Source: JBBROS01 sp963752225 (GTDB lineage: Bacteria; Pseudomonadota; Alphaproteobacteria; Acetobacterales; Acetobacteraceae). From it: 64,000 nucleotides of DNA. The notes below the pieces were generated by a model that had not been told where the DNA came from, did no database searches, and worked only from the letters and a program-made list of their open reading frames with translations. This document shows positions 43,208 to 51,066 of the stretch, in pieces; position 1 is the first letter of the stretch; each line of letters opens with the position of its first letter. The stretch covers positions 1,488,001 through 1,552,000 of the forward strand of contig CAVVXS010000007.1 in the NCBI GenBank assembly GCA_963752225.1, given 5' to 3'. Both the position numbers and the translations under genes were made by a program.

Positions 43208-43241
43208 AAAAAGGCCTGCACCTCGGATGGAGGTGCAGGCC
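43208..43241 (-). terminator. Rho-independent terminator of the histone-like gene
   Basis: On the minus strand a perfect 12-bp stem (GGCCTGCACCTC with its complement, loop of 5) at 43241-43213 is followed by TTTTT (43212-43208). It lies 49 bases past the stop of the minus-strand gene ending at 43290 and just beyond the otnC stop on the other strand. For otnC it gives a hairpin without a U-tract. Confidence 0.88.
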
Positions 43242-43289
43242 GATCTGGCGCGAGACACAAGCCTCGCGCGGCAAGGCGTCAGCCGTTGC

Positions 43290-43907
43290 TCAGCTGGCGG
43301 GGCCGGACGGCGCGGACGACGTCTTCTTGGGCTTGGCCGCGCCGGTGGCGCCGAGCTTCTTGGCGGCAGCGCTGCGGGCGGCGGGCGACTTCGCGGACTT
43401 CATGGTCTTGGCCGCCTCGGTCTTCTCGGCGGGGGACTTGGCCGGGGCCGTGTCCGTCGCCGACGCCGCCTTGCGGCCGCGCTTGGGCGCCGGCGCCGCT
43501 TCGGCGGCCTCGGCTTGCGCCAGCTTCTTGGCACCCATCGCCTTCGCCTTGGGCGCCTTCGACTCCGTCATGATCTTTTCGGCGATCGACTTGCTGGTCG
43601 CCTTCGGCGCGGCCGCCTTCTTCGCCGGAGCGGCCTTCGCGGCCGCAGCCTTGGTCGGCTTCGGCGCGGGCGCCTTGGCGGCCTTTGATGCGGCGGCCTT
43701 GGCGGGCGCGGCCTTGGCGGGCGCTTTGGCAGCGGCGGCCTTGGCAGGCTTGGCCGCAGCCTTGGTCGGCGCAGCCTTGGCGGCCGCGGCCTTGGGGGCC
43801 GCCTTCGCCTTGGGAGCCGGAGCAGAAGCACCGTTGGACTTTGCCGTCTTCCTGGAAGCAGGGACCGCCATCGCCTGGGCCCGCTTCGTCGTAGTGTCGT
43901 CGGTCAT
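43290..43907 (-). CDS. Histone H1-like Lys/Ala/Pro-rich DNA-binding protein
   Basis: A 205-residue, strongly basic low-complexity protein. It is built of irregular repeats such as KAAPAKAAAAKA, KAPAKAAPAKAAA and KPTKAAAAKAAPAK, like eukaryotic H1 tails and bacterial AlgP/Hc1-type proteins. A less repetitive segment SKSIAEKIMTESKAPKAKAM lies in the middle. ATG 43907 is chosen because GGAG lies nine bases upstream and upstream sequence is not similar. Probably a nucleoid-associated protein that binds DNA through its lysines. It is monocistronic with a strong terminator. The exact role is unknown. Confidence 0.8.
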   Translation of the reverse strand: MTDDTTTKRAQAMAVPASRKTAKSNGASAPAPKAKAAPKAAAAKAAPTKAAAKPAKAAAAKAPAKAAPAKAAASKAAKAPAPKPTKAAAAKAAPAKKAAAPKATSKSIAEKIMTESKAPKAKAMGAKKLAQAEAAEAAPAPKRGRKAASATDTAPAKSPAEKTEAAKTMKSAKSPAARSAAAKKLGATGAAKPKKTSSAPSGPAS

Positions 43908-44220
43908 TTCAAGTTTCTCCTTGAGCGATCGTGCACGCATGCCAGTTATGGCGTTTGCGATACGTCGCGGCGTAACGCTTCCGGGTTCAGAACGATGTCG
44001 CGACGCTCCGTGGGGCACGGCGCCGGCGGCCCGATTGCCGCACAAATCGTGGACGTGCACACACGTAACGCTGTCACGCGGCAGACGTATCCCTGTCAAA
44101 GAAAATCAGCACTGAAAGTAACGACGCCGCCCAATTCACGTCGATTTTTTCATTTCCGCTCCACCGAGGGCGGAGGTCGGCGTCGACGCGGCGGCGACGA
44201 CGCCGATCGGGGCGCTTGCG
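43908..44220 (-). other. Intergenic region upstream of the histone-like gene (313 bases)
   Basis: No gene is seen. A TTGACA hexamer on the minus strand (44099-44094) could be a -35 box, but no convincing -10 follows at 16-18 bases. Near the prpC end a perfect 9-bp stem, TCGGCGTCG paired with CGACGCCGA, occurs around 44176-44205, without a following T-run. The 44100-44155 part is clearly AT-richer than the flanks, as expected for a promoter region. Confidence 0.5.
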
Positions 44221-45360
44221 CTACCGTTCCGAAATCGGCACGAAGACACGATCGTCCGGTCCGGTATAGTTCGCAGCCGGACGGATCAGCTTGTTGTCGA
44301 CGCGTTGCTCCATGACATGCGCGGCCCAGCCGCTGGTGCGGCTGATGACAAAGATCGGCGTGAACATTCCGGTCGGAATCCGCATGCGGCTGTAGGCGAC
44401 GGCGCTGAACCAATCGAGGTTGGCGAACATCTTCTTCAGCTCCCACATCGTGCTTTCGATACGGTCGGCGACGGTCCATGTCAGCGTGTCGCCGGCCGCG
44501 TCGGATAGCTCCTTCGCGACCCGCTTGATGACGACGTTGCGCGGGTCGGCGACGGTGTAGACGGCGTGGCCGAAACCGATGATGACCTGCTTGGCCTCGA
44601 CCCGTTTGCGGATGTCGGCCTCCGCCTCGTCGGGGCTCGCGTAGCGCTGCTGGATCTCGATCGCGACCTCGTTGGCGCCGCCATGCTTGGGTCCGCGCAG
44701 CGCGCCGACGCCGGCGACGATCGCCGAATACATGTCCGCCCCGGTGCCGGCCACGACGCGGGCGGCGAACGTGCTCGCATTGAACTCGTGCTCGGCATAC
44801 AGGATCAGGCTCGTGTGCATCGCCCGCACCCATTCGGCCGACGGCGTTTCCCCGTGCAGCAAATGCAGGAAATGGCCGCCGATGGTGTCGTCGTCCGTTT
44901 CGACCTCGATCCGCCGGCCGTTCTGCGCGTAGTGGAACCAATACAGCAGGATCGAGCCGCCGCACGCCATGATGCGGTCGGCGATGTCGCGGGCGCCGGC
45001 GGCATTGTGGTCCTCCTTTTCCGGCAGCGCGCAGCCCAAGGCGGACAGCCCGGTGCGCATCACGTCCATCGGATGCGTCGACGCCGGCAGCGCCTCGAGC
45101 ACCTGGCGCACCACCAGCGGCAGGCCGCGCAACGCGCGCAGCTTCGCCTTGTAGCCCTTCAGCTGCGCCACGGTGGGCAGGGCGCCGTGCACCAGCAGAA
45201 AGGCGATCTCCTCGAACTCGCACTGCTCGGCAACGTCGAGGATGTCGTAGCCGCGGTAGTGCAGGTCGTTGCCGCTATGGCCGACCGTGCACAGTGCGGT
45301 GTTGCCGGCCGCAACGCCGCCCAGGGCGACGCCTTTTTTGGTCTTCTTCGTCTCGGACAT
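44221..45360 (-). CDS. prpC: 2-methylcitrate synthase
   Basis: Citrate-synthase-family enzyme of 379 residues. The N-terminus KKGVALGGVAAGNTALCTVG and LHYRGYDILDVAEQCEFEE are typical of PrpC. Active-site segments include GGSILLYWFHYAQNG, LHGETPSAEWVRAMHTSLIL, RGPKHGGANEVAIEI (His), IIGFGHAVYTVADPR (His) and an Asp near the C-terminus. It condenses propionyl-CoA with oxaloacetate. GGAGGAGG lies ahead of ATG 45360. The gene follows prpD on the same strand, separated by 83 bases holding a double-hairpin repeat. A citrate synthase role is possible but the prpD neighbour favours methylcitrate. Confidence 0.9.
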   Translation of the reverse strand: MSETKKTKKGVALGGVAAGNTALCTVGHSGNDLHYRGYDILDVAEQCEFEEIAFLLVHGALPTVAQLKGYKAKLRALRGLPLVVRQVLEALPASTHPMDVMRTGLSALGCALPEKEDHNAAGARDIADRIMACGGSILLYWFHYAQNGRRIEVETDDDTIGGHFLHLLHGETPSAEWVRAMHTSLILYAEHEFNASTFAARVVAGTGADMYSAIVAGVGALRGPKHGGANEVAIEIQQRYASPDEAEADIRKRVEAKQVIIGFGHAVYTVADPRNVVIKRVAKELSDAAGDTLTWTVADRIESTMWELKKMFANLDWFSAVAYSRMRIPTGMFTPIFVISRTSGWAAHVMEQRVDNKLIRPAANYTGPDDRVFVPISER

Positions 45361-45392
45361 GTTGCCTCCTCCATTCAAGGCCGAATCGTTCG

Positions 45393-45443
45393 CCGGTCTG
45401 GGGGCGCCGCCCCCAGCGGGGTCCAGGGGCGGCGCCCCTGGCC
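45393..45443 (-). repeat. Double-hairpin 3'-end element, copy after prpD
   Basis: Two adjacent GC-rich hairpins: CCAGGGGCGCCGCCCCTGG, then CTGGGGGCGGCGCCCCCAG, read on the minus strand directly after the prpD stop and 32 bases before the prpC start. Same layout as the copies at 47740-47791, 52555-52604 and 54859-54905, always downstream of a stop codon and always in the same direction. It may act as an intra-operon attenuator or mRNA-stabilising structure. Confidence 0.75.
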
Positions 45444-46952
45444 TCAGAAAATCCCCGTCTGCCCTTGCTTGACCGTCCCCTTCGGCATGGCGACATGCAG
45501 CCGGTGCAGCTCCCCCGCCGGCAACGATGGCAGCGCCTCGCACGCCTCGAGGAAGCGCCGTGCTTCCGCCTCGTCGATCAGCCCTTCGGTCATCGTGCGG
45601 AACTTGCGGATGTAGTCGGCGCGCTTCCACGGTGTCGCCCCCAGCGGGTGCGCATTGGCCACCGCCATGCTGTCGTCGATCACGGAGCCGTCCTTCATGC
45701 GGATGGTGATGCGGCCGCCGAAGGCGAGCTGGTTGTGGTCCTTCGCATGATACCGCTCGGTCCATTTCGGATCCTCGACGGTGCGGATCTTGTGCCACAG
45801 CGCGACCGTGTCCGGCCGCTGCGCCCGCTCCGGCGCGTAGGAGCGAACGTGGTGCCAGGCGCCGTCCTGGAGTGCCACCGCGACGATGTACATGATCGAA
45901 TGGTCGAGCGTTTCGCGGCTGGCGTGCGGGTCCATCTTCTGCGGATCGTTGGCGCCGGTGCCGATCACGTAATGGGTGTGGTGGCTGGTTTCGATGACGA
46001 TCTCATCGACGTCATCCCAGTTCTTGACCTGCTTGCCCATGCGAAAGGCGAGGTCGATCAGCGCCTGGCTCTGGTACTCGGCCGAGTGCTCCTTGGTGTA
46101 GCTGTCCATGATCGCGCGCTTGGCTTCGCCCGGGCCCGGCAACGGCACGTGGTACTCGGCGGTGGGACCGTCGAGCAGCCAGGCGATCACGCTGTCCTCA
46201 CCCTCGTAGATCGGGCTCGGCGCACCTTCGCCGCGCATCACCCGGTCGACCGCTTCGATCGCGAGCTTGCCGGCATGCGCGGGCGCGTAGGCCTTCCACG
46301 AGCTGATCTCGCCCTTGCGGCTTTGCCGCGTGGTGAAGCTCACGTGGACCGCCTGCTGCACCGCCTGGAAGATGGTCGCGGTGTCGAGTTTCAGCATGGT
46401 GCCGATGCCGGCCGCCTGCGCCGGGCAGAGATGGGCGATGTGGTCGATCTTGTGCTCGTGCAGGCAGATCGCGCGCACCAAGTCGATGTGGATTTCGTAG
46501 CCGGTGGCGAGCCCGCGCAGCAGGTCGGCGCCCGACATCCCGAGCTGCTGACCGACGGCCAGGATCGGCGGGATGTTGTCGCCGGGATGGCTGTAGTCGG
46601 CGGCGAGGAACGTGTCGTGCATGTCGAGCTCACGCACCGCCGTGCCGTTCGCCCAGGCCGCCCATTCCGGGCTGACGCGCACGCCGGCCTCCATGCCGAA
46701 CACGGTGGCGCCGGCCCGCCCGGGCGCCGCGGGATGCGCCAGCGCCATGTCGCGCGCGGACATGCACGGGTGCCGGTTGACGCTGGCGATGGCGACGGCG
46801 GCGTTGTCGATGATGCGGTTGGCGATCATCTCCGCCGTCTCGTCTGGCACCGCCACCGGGTCGGCGGCGACGGCGGCGATCTTCCAGGCGAGTTGATCCT
46901 CACGCGCGAGCTTGGCCTTGGACGGATGGACGCGGACGTCGTGCATCTGCAT
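45444..46952 (-). CDS. prpD: 2-methylcitrate dehydratase (PrpD family)
   Basis: MmgE/PrpD-family dehydratase of 502 residues, which converts 2-methylcitrate to 2-methyl-cis-aconitate. Conserved segments are NRIIDNAAVAIASVNRHPC, FGMEAGVRVSPEWAAWANGT, HDTFLAADYSHPGDNIPPIL, CLHEHKIDHIAHLCPAQAAG, EISSWKAYAPAHAGKLAIEA and ETSHHTHYVIGTGANDPQKM. The length fits PrpD. It is the first gene of a prpD-prpC pair; prpB (methylisocitrate lyase) is not visible here. AAGGAAG lies before the start; M3 is an alternative start. Confidence 0.91.
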   Translation of the reverse strand: MQMHDVRVHPSKAKLAREDQLAWKIAAVAADPVAVPDETAEMIANRIIDNAAVAIASVNRHPCMSARDMALAHPAAPGRAGATVFGMEAGVRVSPEWAAWANGTAVRELDMHDTFLAADYSHPGDNIPPILAVGQQLGMSGADLLRGLATGYEIHIDLVRAICLHEHKIDHIAHLCPAQAAGIGTMLKLDTATIFQAVQQAVHVSFTTRQSRKGEISSWKAYAPAHAGKLAIEAVDRVMRGEGAPSPIYEGEDSVIAWLLDGPTAEYHVPLPGPGEAKRAIMDSYTKEHSAEYQSQALIDLAFRMGKQVKNWDDVDEIVIETSHHTHYVIGTGANDPQKMDPHASRETLDHSIMYIVAVALQDGAWHHVRSYAPERAQRPDTVALWHKIRTVEDPKWTERYHAKDHNQLAFGGRITIRMKDGSVIDDSMAVANAHPLGATPWKRADYIRKFRTMTEGLIDEAEARRFLEACEALPSLPAGELHRLHVAMPKGTVKQGQTGIF

Positions 46953-47228
46953 GGGCTTGCTTCCTTGTGTGACGTTGCTTGATCGGCGTCATAGGATTGC
47001 CCCGTCACCCCGGCAACCCGCCGGAACGGCTTAGCCGACCTCTGCGTGCTGCATTGGGCATCCTCCGGGCGGGCGCCCCGCGCTTTCCTTCGATACGGCG
47101 CCGGAGTCGTCGGCCGGTGGGCCATGCTGCAACGCCTGGCGTCCGTCGCGCGTTGCGATCGGCAACCTCTTGGCGGCCACGATGGTATGGATCGATCATG
47201 GCGCACAGCCTGGAGAGGAGAAGCAGCG

Positions 47229-47741
47229 ATGAGAAGTTTGCTGGTTGCGGCCTTGGCCGGGCTTTCGCTCGCCAGCTGCGCCGACCCCTACCAGTATTCC
47301 TACTACAACCCCCCGCCCCTGGCGCCGCCGGTCAGCCGTTATGTTCCGCCCGGCTACAGCCCACCCGGCTTCACACCACCGGGATATGGCCAGCCGGGCT
47401 ACGCGACGCCCGCTTATCCATCGACGTCGTATCCTTCGACCAGCTACCCGCCGTCTTACGACGCGCCGGGCGACCCGCGGTCGCTGCCCACGCCCGACGA
47501 CGGGGGCCCGTCGCGCGAGGCGGCGCCGGGCGGCGCCGGCGAATACGAGACGCCGCCCGTGCTGCTGCGGCCGCTGCCCAACGCGTCAGAGGTTCAATCG
47601 CCTGCGACCGGAATGTCGACCGCGGGCGACGACGCGGCACCTGCCGTGGCTTCGACGCCGCGGCCATCGGGCGATGGCAGCGGCACGGTGCCGATGATGG
47701 GTTTCCGCCCGATGAAGGGCCAGCGGGCGCCGGGGGCTTGA
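47229..47741 (+). CDS. Proline-rich lipoprotein, function unknown
   Basis: Product of 170 residues with a lipoprotein signal (RSLLVAALAGLSLASC, lipid Cys18). The mature part is rich in Pro, Tyr, Gly and Ser with short repeats, PPGYSPPGFTPPGYGQPGY and YPSTSYPSTSYPPSY, then an acidic segment and a tail with GDGSGTVPMMGFRPMKGQ. The tail after the repeat-rich region resembles many short alphaproteobacterial lipoproteins. GGAGAGGAG precedes ATG 47229. It is divergent from prpD across a 276-base gap in which no clear promoter is seen. The last codons overlap a double-hairpin repeat. Likely an envelope protein. Confidence 0.7.
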   Translation: MRSLLVAALAGLSLASCADPYQYSYYNPPPLAPPVSRYVPPGYSPPGFTPPGYGQPGYATPAYPSTSYPSTSYPPSYDAPGDPRSLPTPDDGGPSREAAPGGAGEYETPPVLLRPLPNASEVQSPATGMSTAGDDAAPAVASTPRPSGDGSGTVPMMGFRPMKGQRAPGA

Positions 47742-47791
47742 AGGGCTCTGCCCTTTATCCGCCGGGGCCGGCGGCCCCAGACCCGCCCACC
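47740..47791 (+). repeat. Double-hairpin 3'-end element, copy after the lipoprotein gene
   Basis: AAGGGCTCTGCCCTT followed by CCGGGGCCGGCGGCCCC and AGACCCGCC, directly after the stop at 47741. It fills the space between this gene and the convergent emrB stop at 47792, so it could also act as a bidirectional end. Confidence 0.7.
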
Positions 47792-49324
47792 TTATTCGAC
47801 TGCAATCGAGTGATCGACTTCGGCACGGGGGGCGCTGCGGAATAGCAGCAGCAACGGGATCGCGCCGAGCGACAGCAGCATCATCAACTTGAAGTCGTCG
47901 ATGTAGGCGATCACCGACGCCTGCGTCGTGACGATGTCGTCGAGCGCCGCCCGCCCGGCCAGAGTCAGCGGATCCAACACCGACCCGGCTGCATGCAGCA
48001 ACCGGTTGAACGGCGTCACATAGGCGGCGATCTCCGCATGGTTCGCTTGCGTGTTCTCCGTCAGCAACGCCGACACCGCCGAGATGCCGACCGCGGACCC
48101 GATGTTACGCGACAAATTGTAGAGCCCGGTCCCGTCACCGCGCTTATCCGCCGGCAGCGTGGAGAACGTCACCGTCGTCAGCGGCACGAACAGGAAGCCG
48201 AGCCCGGCGCCTTGGATGAAGCCGGTGGAAATAATGGTCCATTGCGACACGTCAGGCGTCCAACCGGTCATGTCGTACATCGCCCAGGCGGTCAGCCCGA
48301 GCCCGATCCCCAGCAGCAGGCGGATGTCCACGCGCCCGATCAGCCGGCCGACGATGAACATGCACACCATCGTGCCGAACCCGCGCGGCCCCATCACGAT
48401 GCCAGCCGTCACCACCGGATAGCCCATCAGCGTTTGCAAGTAGGGCGTCATCAGCGCGAGCGAGGCGAGGTAAGTGATCCCCACGATGAAAATGAACAGG
48501 ATGCCGACGGCGAAATTACGGTCGCGGAACAGGCTCGGGTTCACGAACGGCCGCTGCGCGGTGAAGGTGTGCACCAGGAAGATGTAGAATGCCGACGCCG
48601 CCACGATCGCCTCGGTCACCACCTCGCCGGAGCTGAGCCAATCGAGCTGCTCGCCACGGTCCAGCGCAAGCTGCAACGCGCCGATGGCGACGCTCAGCGC
48701 GCCGAAGCCGAGCCAGTCGAGCAACCGCCCGCGATCGATTTTGGTCTCGGTGACGAACGCCGTCACGCCCGCGAACGCGAGCACGCCGAGCGGCAAGTTG
48801 ATGTAGAACACCCAGCGCCAGCTCAGATTGTCCGTCAGCCAGCCGCCGATCACCGGGCCCAGCACCGGGCCGACCATGACCGACACGCCGAACAGCGCCA
48901 TGGCGCCGCCACGCTCGGCCGGCGTGTAGATGTCGAGCAGGATCGATTGCGAGAGCGGCACCAGCGCCGCGCCGAAGAATCCCTGCAGCAGCCGGAAGCC
49001 GACGATCTGCATCAGAGATTGCGCCAGCCCGCACAGGATCGAGGCCACCACGAACCCGGCGACCGACACCAGCAGCACCCGCTTGCGCCCGAACCGCGCC
49101 GACAGCCAGCCCGACGGCGGCGTCATGATCGCGGCGGCCACGATATAGGACGTCAGCACCCAGTTGATCTGGTCCTGGCTCGCCGAGACGCTGCCTTGGA
49201 TGTAGGGCAGCGCGACGTTGGCGATCGTGGTGTCGAGCGCCTGCATGATGACGGCGAGGATCACGCAGGCGGTGATGGCGCCGCGGTTGGCGACGCGCAC
49301 GAAGCCGGACGGCGTGTCAGTCAC
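47792..49324 (-). CDS. emrB: Multidrug efflux MFS transporter, DHA2 family (EmrB-like)
   Basis: Inner-membrane drug:proton antiporter of 510 residues with 14 predicted membrane segments. Typical DHA2 motifs are LDTTIANVALPYIQG, SYIVAAAIMTPPSGWLSARFGRKR (motif A), LLQGFFGAALVPLSQSILLD, and GPVLGPVIGGWLTDNLSWRWVFYINLPLG (motif C). It probably forms a tripartite pump with the adjacent EmrA and an outer-membrane channel not in the window. The GTG start at 49324 overlaps the emrA stop by 8 bases; the protein ends ten residues before a repeat. Confidence 0.9.
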   Translation of the reverse strand: MTDTPSGFVRVANRGAITACVILAVIMQALDTTIANVALPYIQGSVSASQDQINWVLTSYIVAAAIMTPPSGWLSARFGRKRVLLVSVAGFVVASILCGLAQSLMQIVGFRLLQGFFGAALVPLSQSILLDIYTPAERGGAMALFGVSVMVGPVLGPVIGGWLTDNLSWRWVFYINLPLGVLAFAGVTAFVTETKIDRGRLLDWLGFGALSVAIGALQLALDRGEQLDWLSSGEVVTEAIVAASAFYIFLVHTFTAQRPFVNPSLFRDRNFAVGILFIFIVGITYLASLALMTPYLQTLMGYPVVTAGIVMGPRGFGTMVCMFIVGRLIGRVDIRLLLGIGLGLTAWAMYDMTGWTPDVSQWTIISTGFIQGAGLGFLFVPLTTVTFSTLPADKRGDGTGLYNLSRNIGSAVGISAVSALLTENTQANHAEIAAYVTPFNRLLHAAGSVLDPLTLAGRAALDDIVTTQASVIAYIDDFKLMMLLSLGAIPLLLLFRSAPRAEVDHSIAVE

Positions 49325-50477
49325 GGGCGACGGCGGGCTTGGCGCCGAACAGGTTGGCGATGAAGGTCGGCAGCCCGCGCACCCGTCCGGTGTCGACGTC
49401 GAGCACGACACTCATGCCGGCACGCAGCGGCGGCTTGCCGGCCGGGGTGTCGATGCGCACCCGCATCGGGATACGCTGCACCACCTTGACCCAGTTGCCG
49501 CTGGTGTTCTGCGCCGGCAGCATCGAGAAGCTCGACGCCGACGCCGGGCTGATGCTTTCGACCGTGCCGTGCCAGGCGGCCTGGTCCGGATAGGTATCGA
49601 CGGCCACGGTCGCGTCCTGGCCGGGCCGCACCCAGGTGAGCTCGGTTTCCTTGGGGTTTGCCTCGATCCACATGTGGTCGGTGGCGACGATGCTGAACGC
49701 GGCGCCGGCCGCGGCCAGGTATTGGCCCGGCTGCAGGCTCGGCACGTTGGTGACGATGCCGTCCATCGGCGCCCGCACCGTCGTGTGGTCGAGCTGCCGC
49801 GCCGCCTCGTCCCGCGCTGCGACGGCCTCGCGCATGCGCGGATGGTCGGCCACCGCGATGTCCGGGTCGCCGGCCAGGTTGGCGACGATGCCGGCGAGCT
49901 GCTGCTGCAGCGAGCCGAGATGCTGCCGCGCCGAGGCGGTGTTGCGGGTCGCTTGATCCAGCGACACCACCGACGACGCGCCGCTGCCGACCAGCCGCTG
50001 CTGCCGCCCTTCTTCCTTGGCATAGAAGTCGACGTCGACCTGCGCCTGGCGGATCTGCGCCTGCATGTCGCGGAAGCTCGCTTTCAGCGCCTCGAGGCTG
50101 GTGGACACGATGCCGACCTGCGCGTTGGCGCGGTCGAGTGCCAGCCTGAACGGCAGGTCGTCGAGCCGGAACAGCACGTCGCCGGCCTTCACCGCTTGGT
50201 TCTCGTGCACCGCGATGTCGCGCACGATGCCCGACACGTCGGTGGACACCGCGACGATGTCGGCCCGCACATAGGCGTTCTCGGTCGACATCACCGCGCC
50301 GCCCTGCACGTACTCGTAGCCGCCGATCGCGAGCGCCACCGGCAGCAGCAGGAACAGCAGCGGCCGCAGCCATCGGCGGCGAGCACGCACGGGTGGCGCT
50401 GCAACCGGAGGCGCTTCCGCGCGCGGGGACGCCGGTTCGGGCCGCAGGAGGACAGGGCGTTCACGCACGTCAGACAT
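49317..50477 (-). CDS. emrA: Multidrug efflux membrane-fusion protein EmrA-like
   Basis: HlyD/EmrA periplasmic adaptor of 386 residues. A cytoplasmic Pro-rich tail of about 35 residues is followed by one membrane segment (RPLLFLLLPVALAIGGYEYV), the first lipoyl half (DIVAVSTDVSGIVRDIAVHENQAVKAGDVLFRLD), a long coiled coil (FRDMQAQIRQAQVDVDFYAK to SARQHLGSLQQQLAGIV), the second half (DHTTVRAPMDGIVTNVPSLQPGQYL) and beta-barrel segments. The start overlaps the marR stop by 8 bases; the end overlaps emrB. Confidence 0.9.
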   Translation of the reverse strand: MSDVRERPVLLRPEPASPRAEAPPVAAPPVRARRRWLRPLLFLLLPVALAIGGYEYVQGGAVMSTENAYVRADIVAVSTDVSGIVRDIAVHENQAVKAGDVLFRLDDLPFRLALDRANAQVGIVSTSLEALKASFRDMQAQIRQAQVDVDFYAKEEGRQQRLVGSGASSVVSLDQATRNTASARQHLGSLQQQLAGIVANLAGDPDIAVADHPRMREAVAARDEAARQLDHTTVRAPMDGIVTNVPSLQPGQYLAAAGAAFSIVATDHMWIEANPKETELTWVRPGQDATVAVDTYPDQAAWHGTVESISPASASSFSMLPAQNTSGNWVKVVQRIPMRVRIDTPAGKPPLRAGMSVVLDVDTGRVRGLPTFIANLFGAKPAVARD

Positions 50478-50949
50478 GGACCTTCTCTTTCGGTGAGTGG
50501 GCGGGGTCGGCCGGCTGATCGCAGGCCACCACCAAGTTCTTGCGCATGATGGCGAGCGACCGCATCAGTTCTGCCCGCCCCTCGTCCGGAATGCCGGCCA
50601 GCGCCTCCGCACGGGTGCGGTCGCCGATGCGCCGCATCTCGGCCAGCATCGGATGTGCCTTGGCGGTCAGATACAGCAGCCAAAGGCGCCGATCGGTCGG
50701 GTGCGGGCGGCGCTCGACCAAGCCGCAGCTCTCGAGCTTGTCGAGGATGCGCACCAGCGTGATGCCCTCGATCTCCAGGATGTCGGCGAGCCCGGCCTGG
50801 TGAATGCCCTCATTGGCGGCGAGATGCGCCAGCACCTGCCATTGCGACCGCGTCAGCCCGAGTCCCTTCGCATGCTGCTCGAAGCGGCGGCGGAGGAACC
50901 GGGCGACGTCATGCAACACGAAGCCGAGGGTGGGCTGGTTGTCAGGCAA
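50470..50949 (-). CDS. MarR-family transcriptional regulator
   Basis: Winged-helix regulator of 159 residues: LGFVLHDVARFLRRRFEQHA, LTRSQWQVLAHLAANEGIHQ, ADILEIEGITLVRILDKLESCGLVERRPHPTDRRLWLLYLT (recognition helix and wing), and a dimerising C-terminus. First gene of the marR-emrA-emrB operon, overlapping emrA, so it likely represses its own operon and responds to the pump's substrates. The start appears to be TTG 50949; GTG in the VLHD segment is a later option. A tandem repeat immediately upstream may be its operator. Confidence 0.87.
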   Translation of the reverse strand: MPDNQPTLGFVLHDVARFLRRRFEQHAKGLGLTRSQWQVLAHLAANEGIHQAGLADILEIEGITLVRILDKLESCGLVERRPHPTDRRLWLLYLTAKAHPMLAEMRRIGDRTRAEALAGIPDEGRAELMRSLAIMRKNLVVACDQPADPAHSPKEKVHV

Positions 50950-50950
50950 C

Positions 50951-50980
50951 GAGGGTGCTCGTCATGAGGGTGCTTATGAT
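50951..50980. promoter_or_regulatory. Tandem 15-bp repeat, candidate MarR operator
   Basis: GAGGGTGCTCGTCAT is followed immediately by GAGGGTGCTTATGAT; 12 of 15 bases agree. The pair begins one base from the marR start codon and ends 87 bases before the divergent binding-protein gene. The second unit contains TATGAT, a possible -10 box for the + strand gene, though no good -35 is visible. Confidence 0.4.
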
Positions 50981-51066
50981 CTGCAAGCTATGCACGGCCG
51001 CCCGCGAAAACAAGCCATATGGCAAGCTTCGTGCATCACGCCGCGATGATCCCGGGAGAGTACTGC

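Noticed and set aside
43290..43907. Repetitive Lys/Ala codons as a CRISPR-like or tandem repeat array
   Set aside because: The repeats are irregular, follow the coding frame and encode an H1-like protein; there are no uniform spacers.
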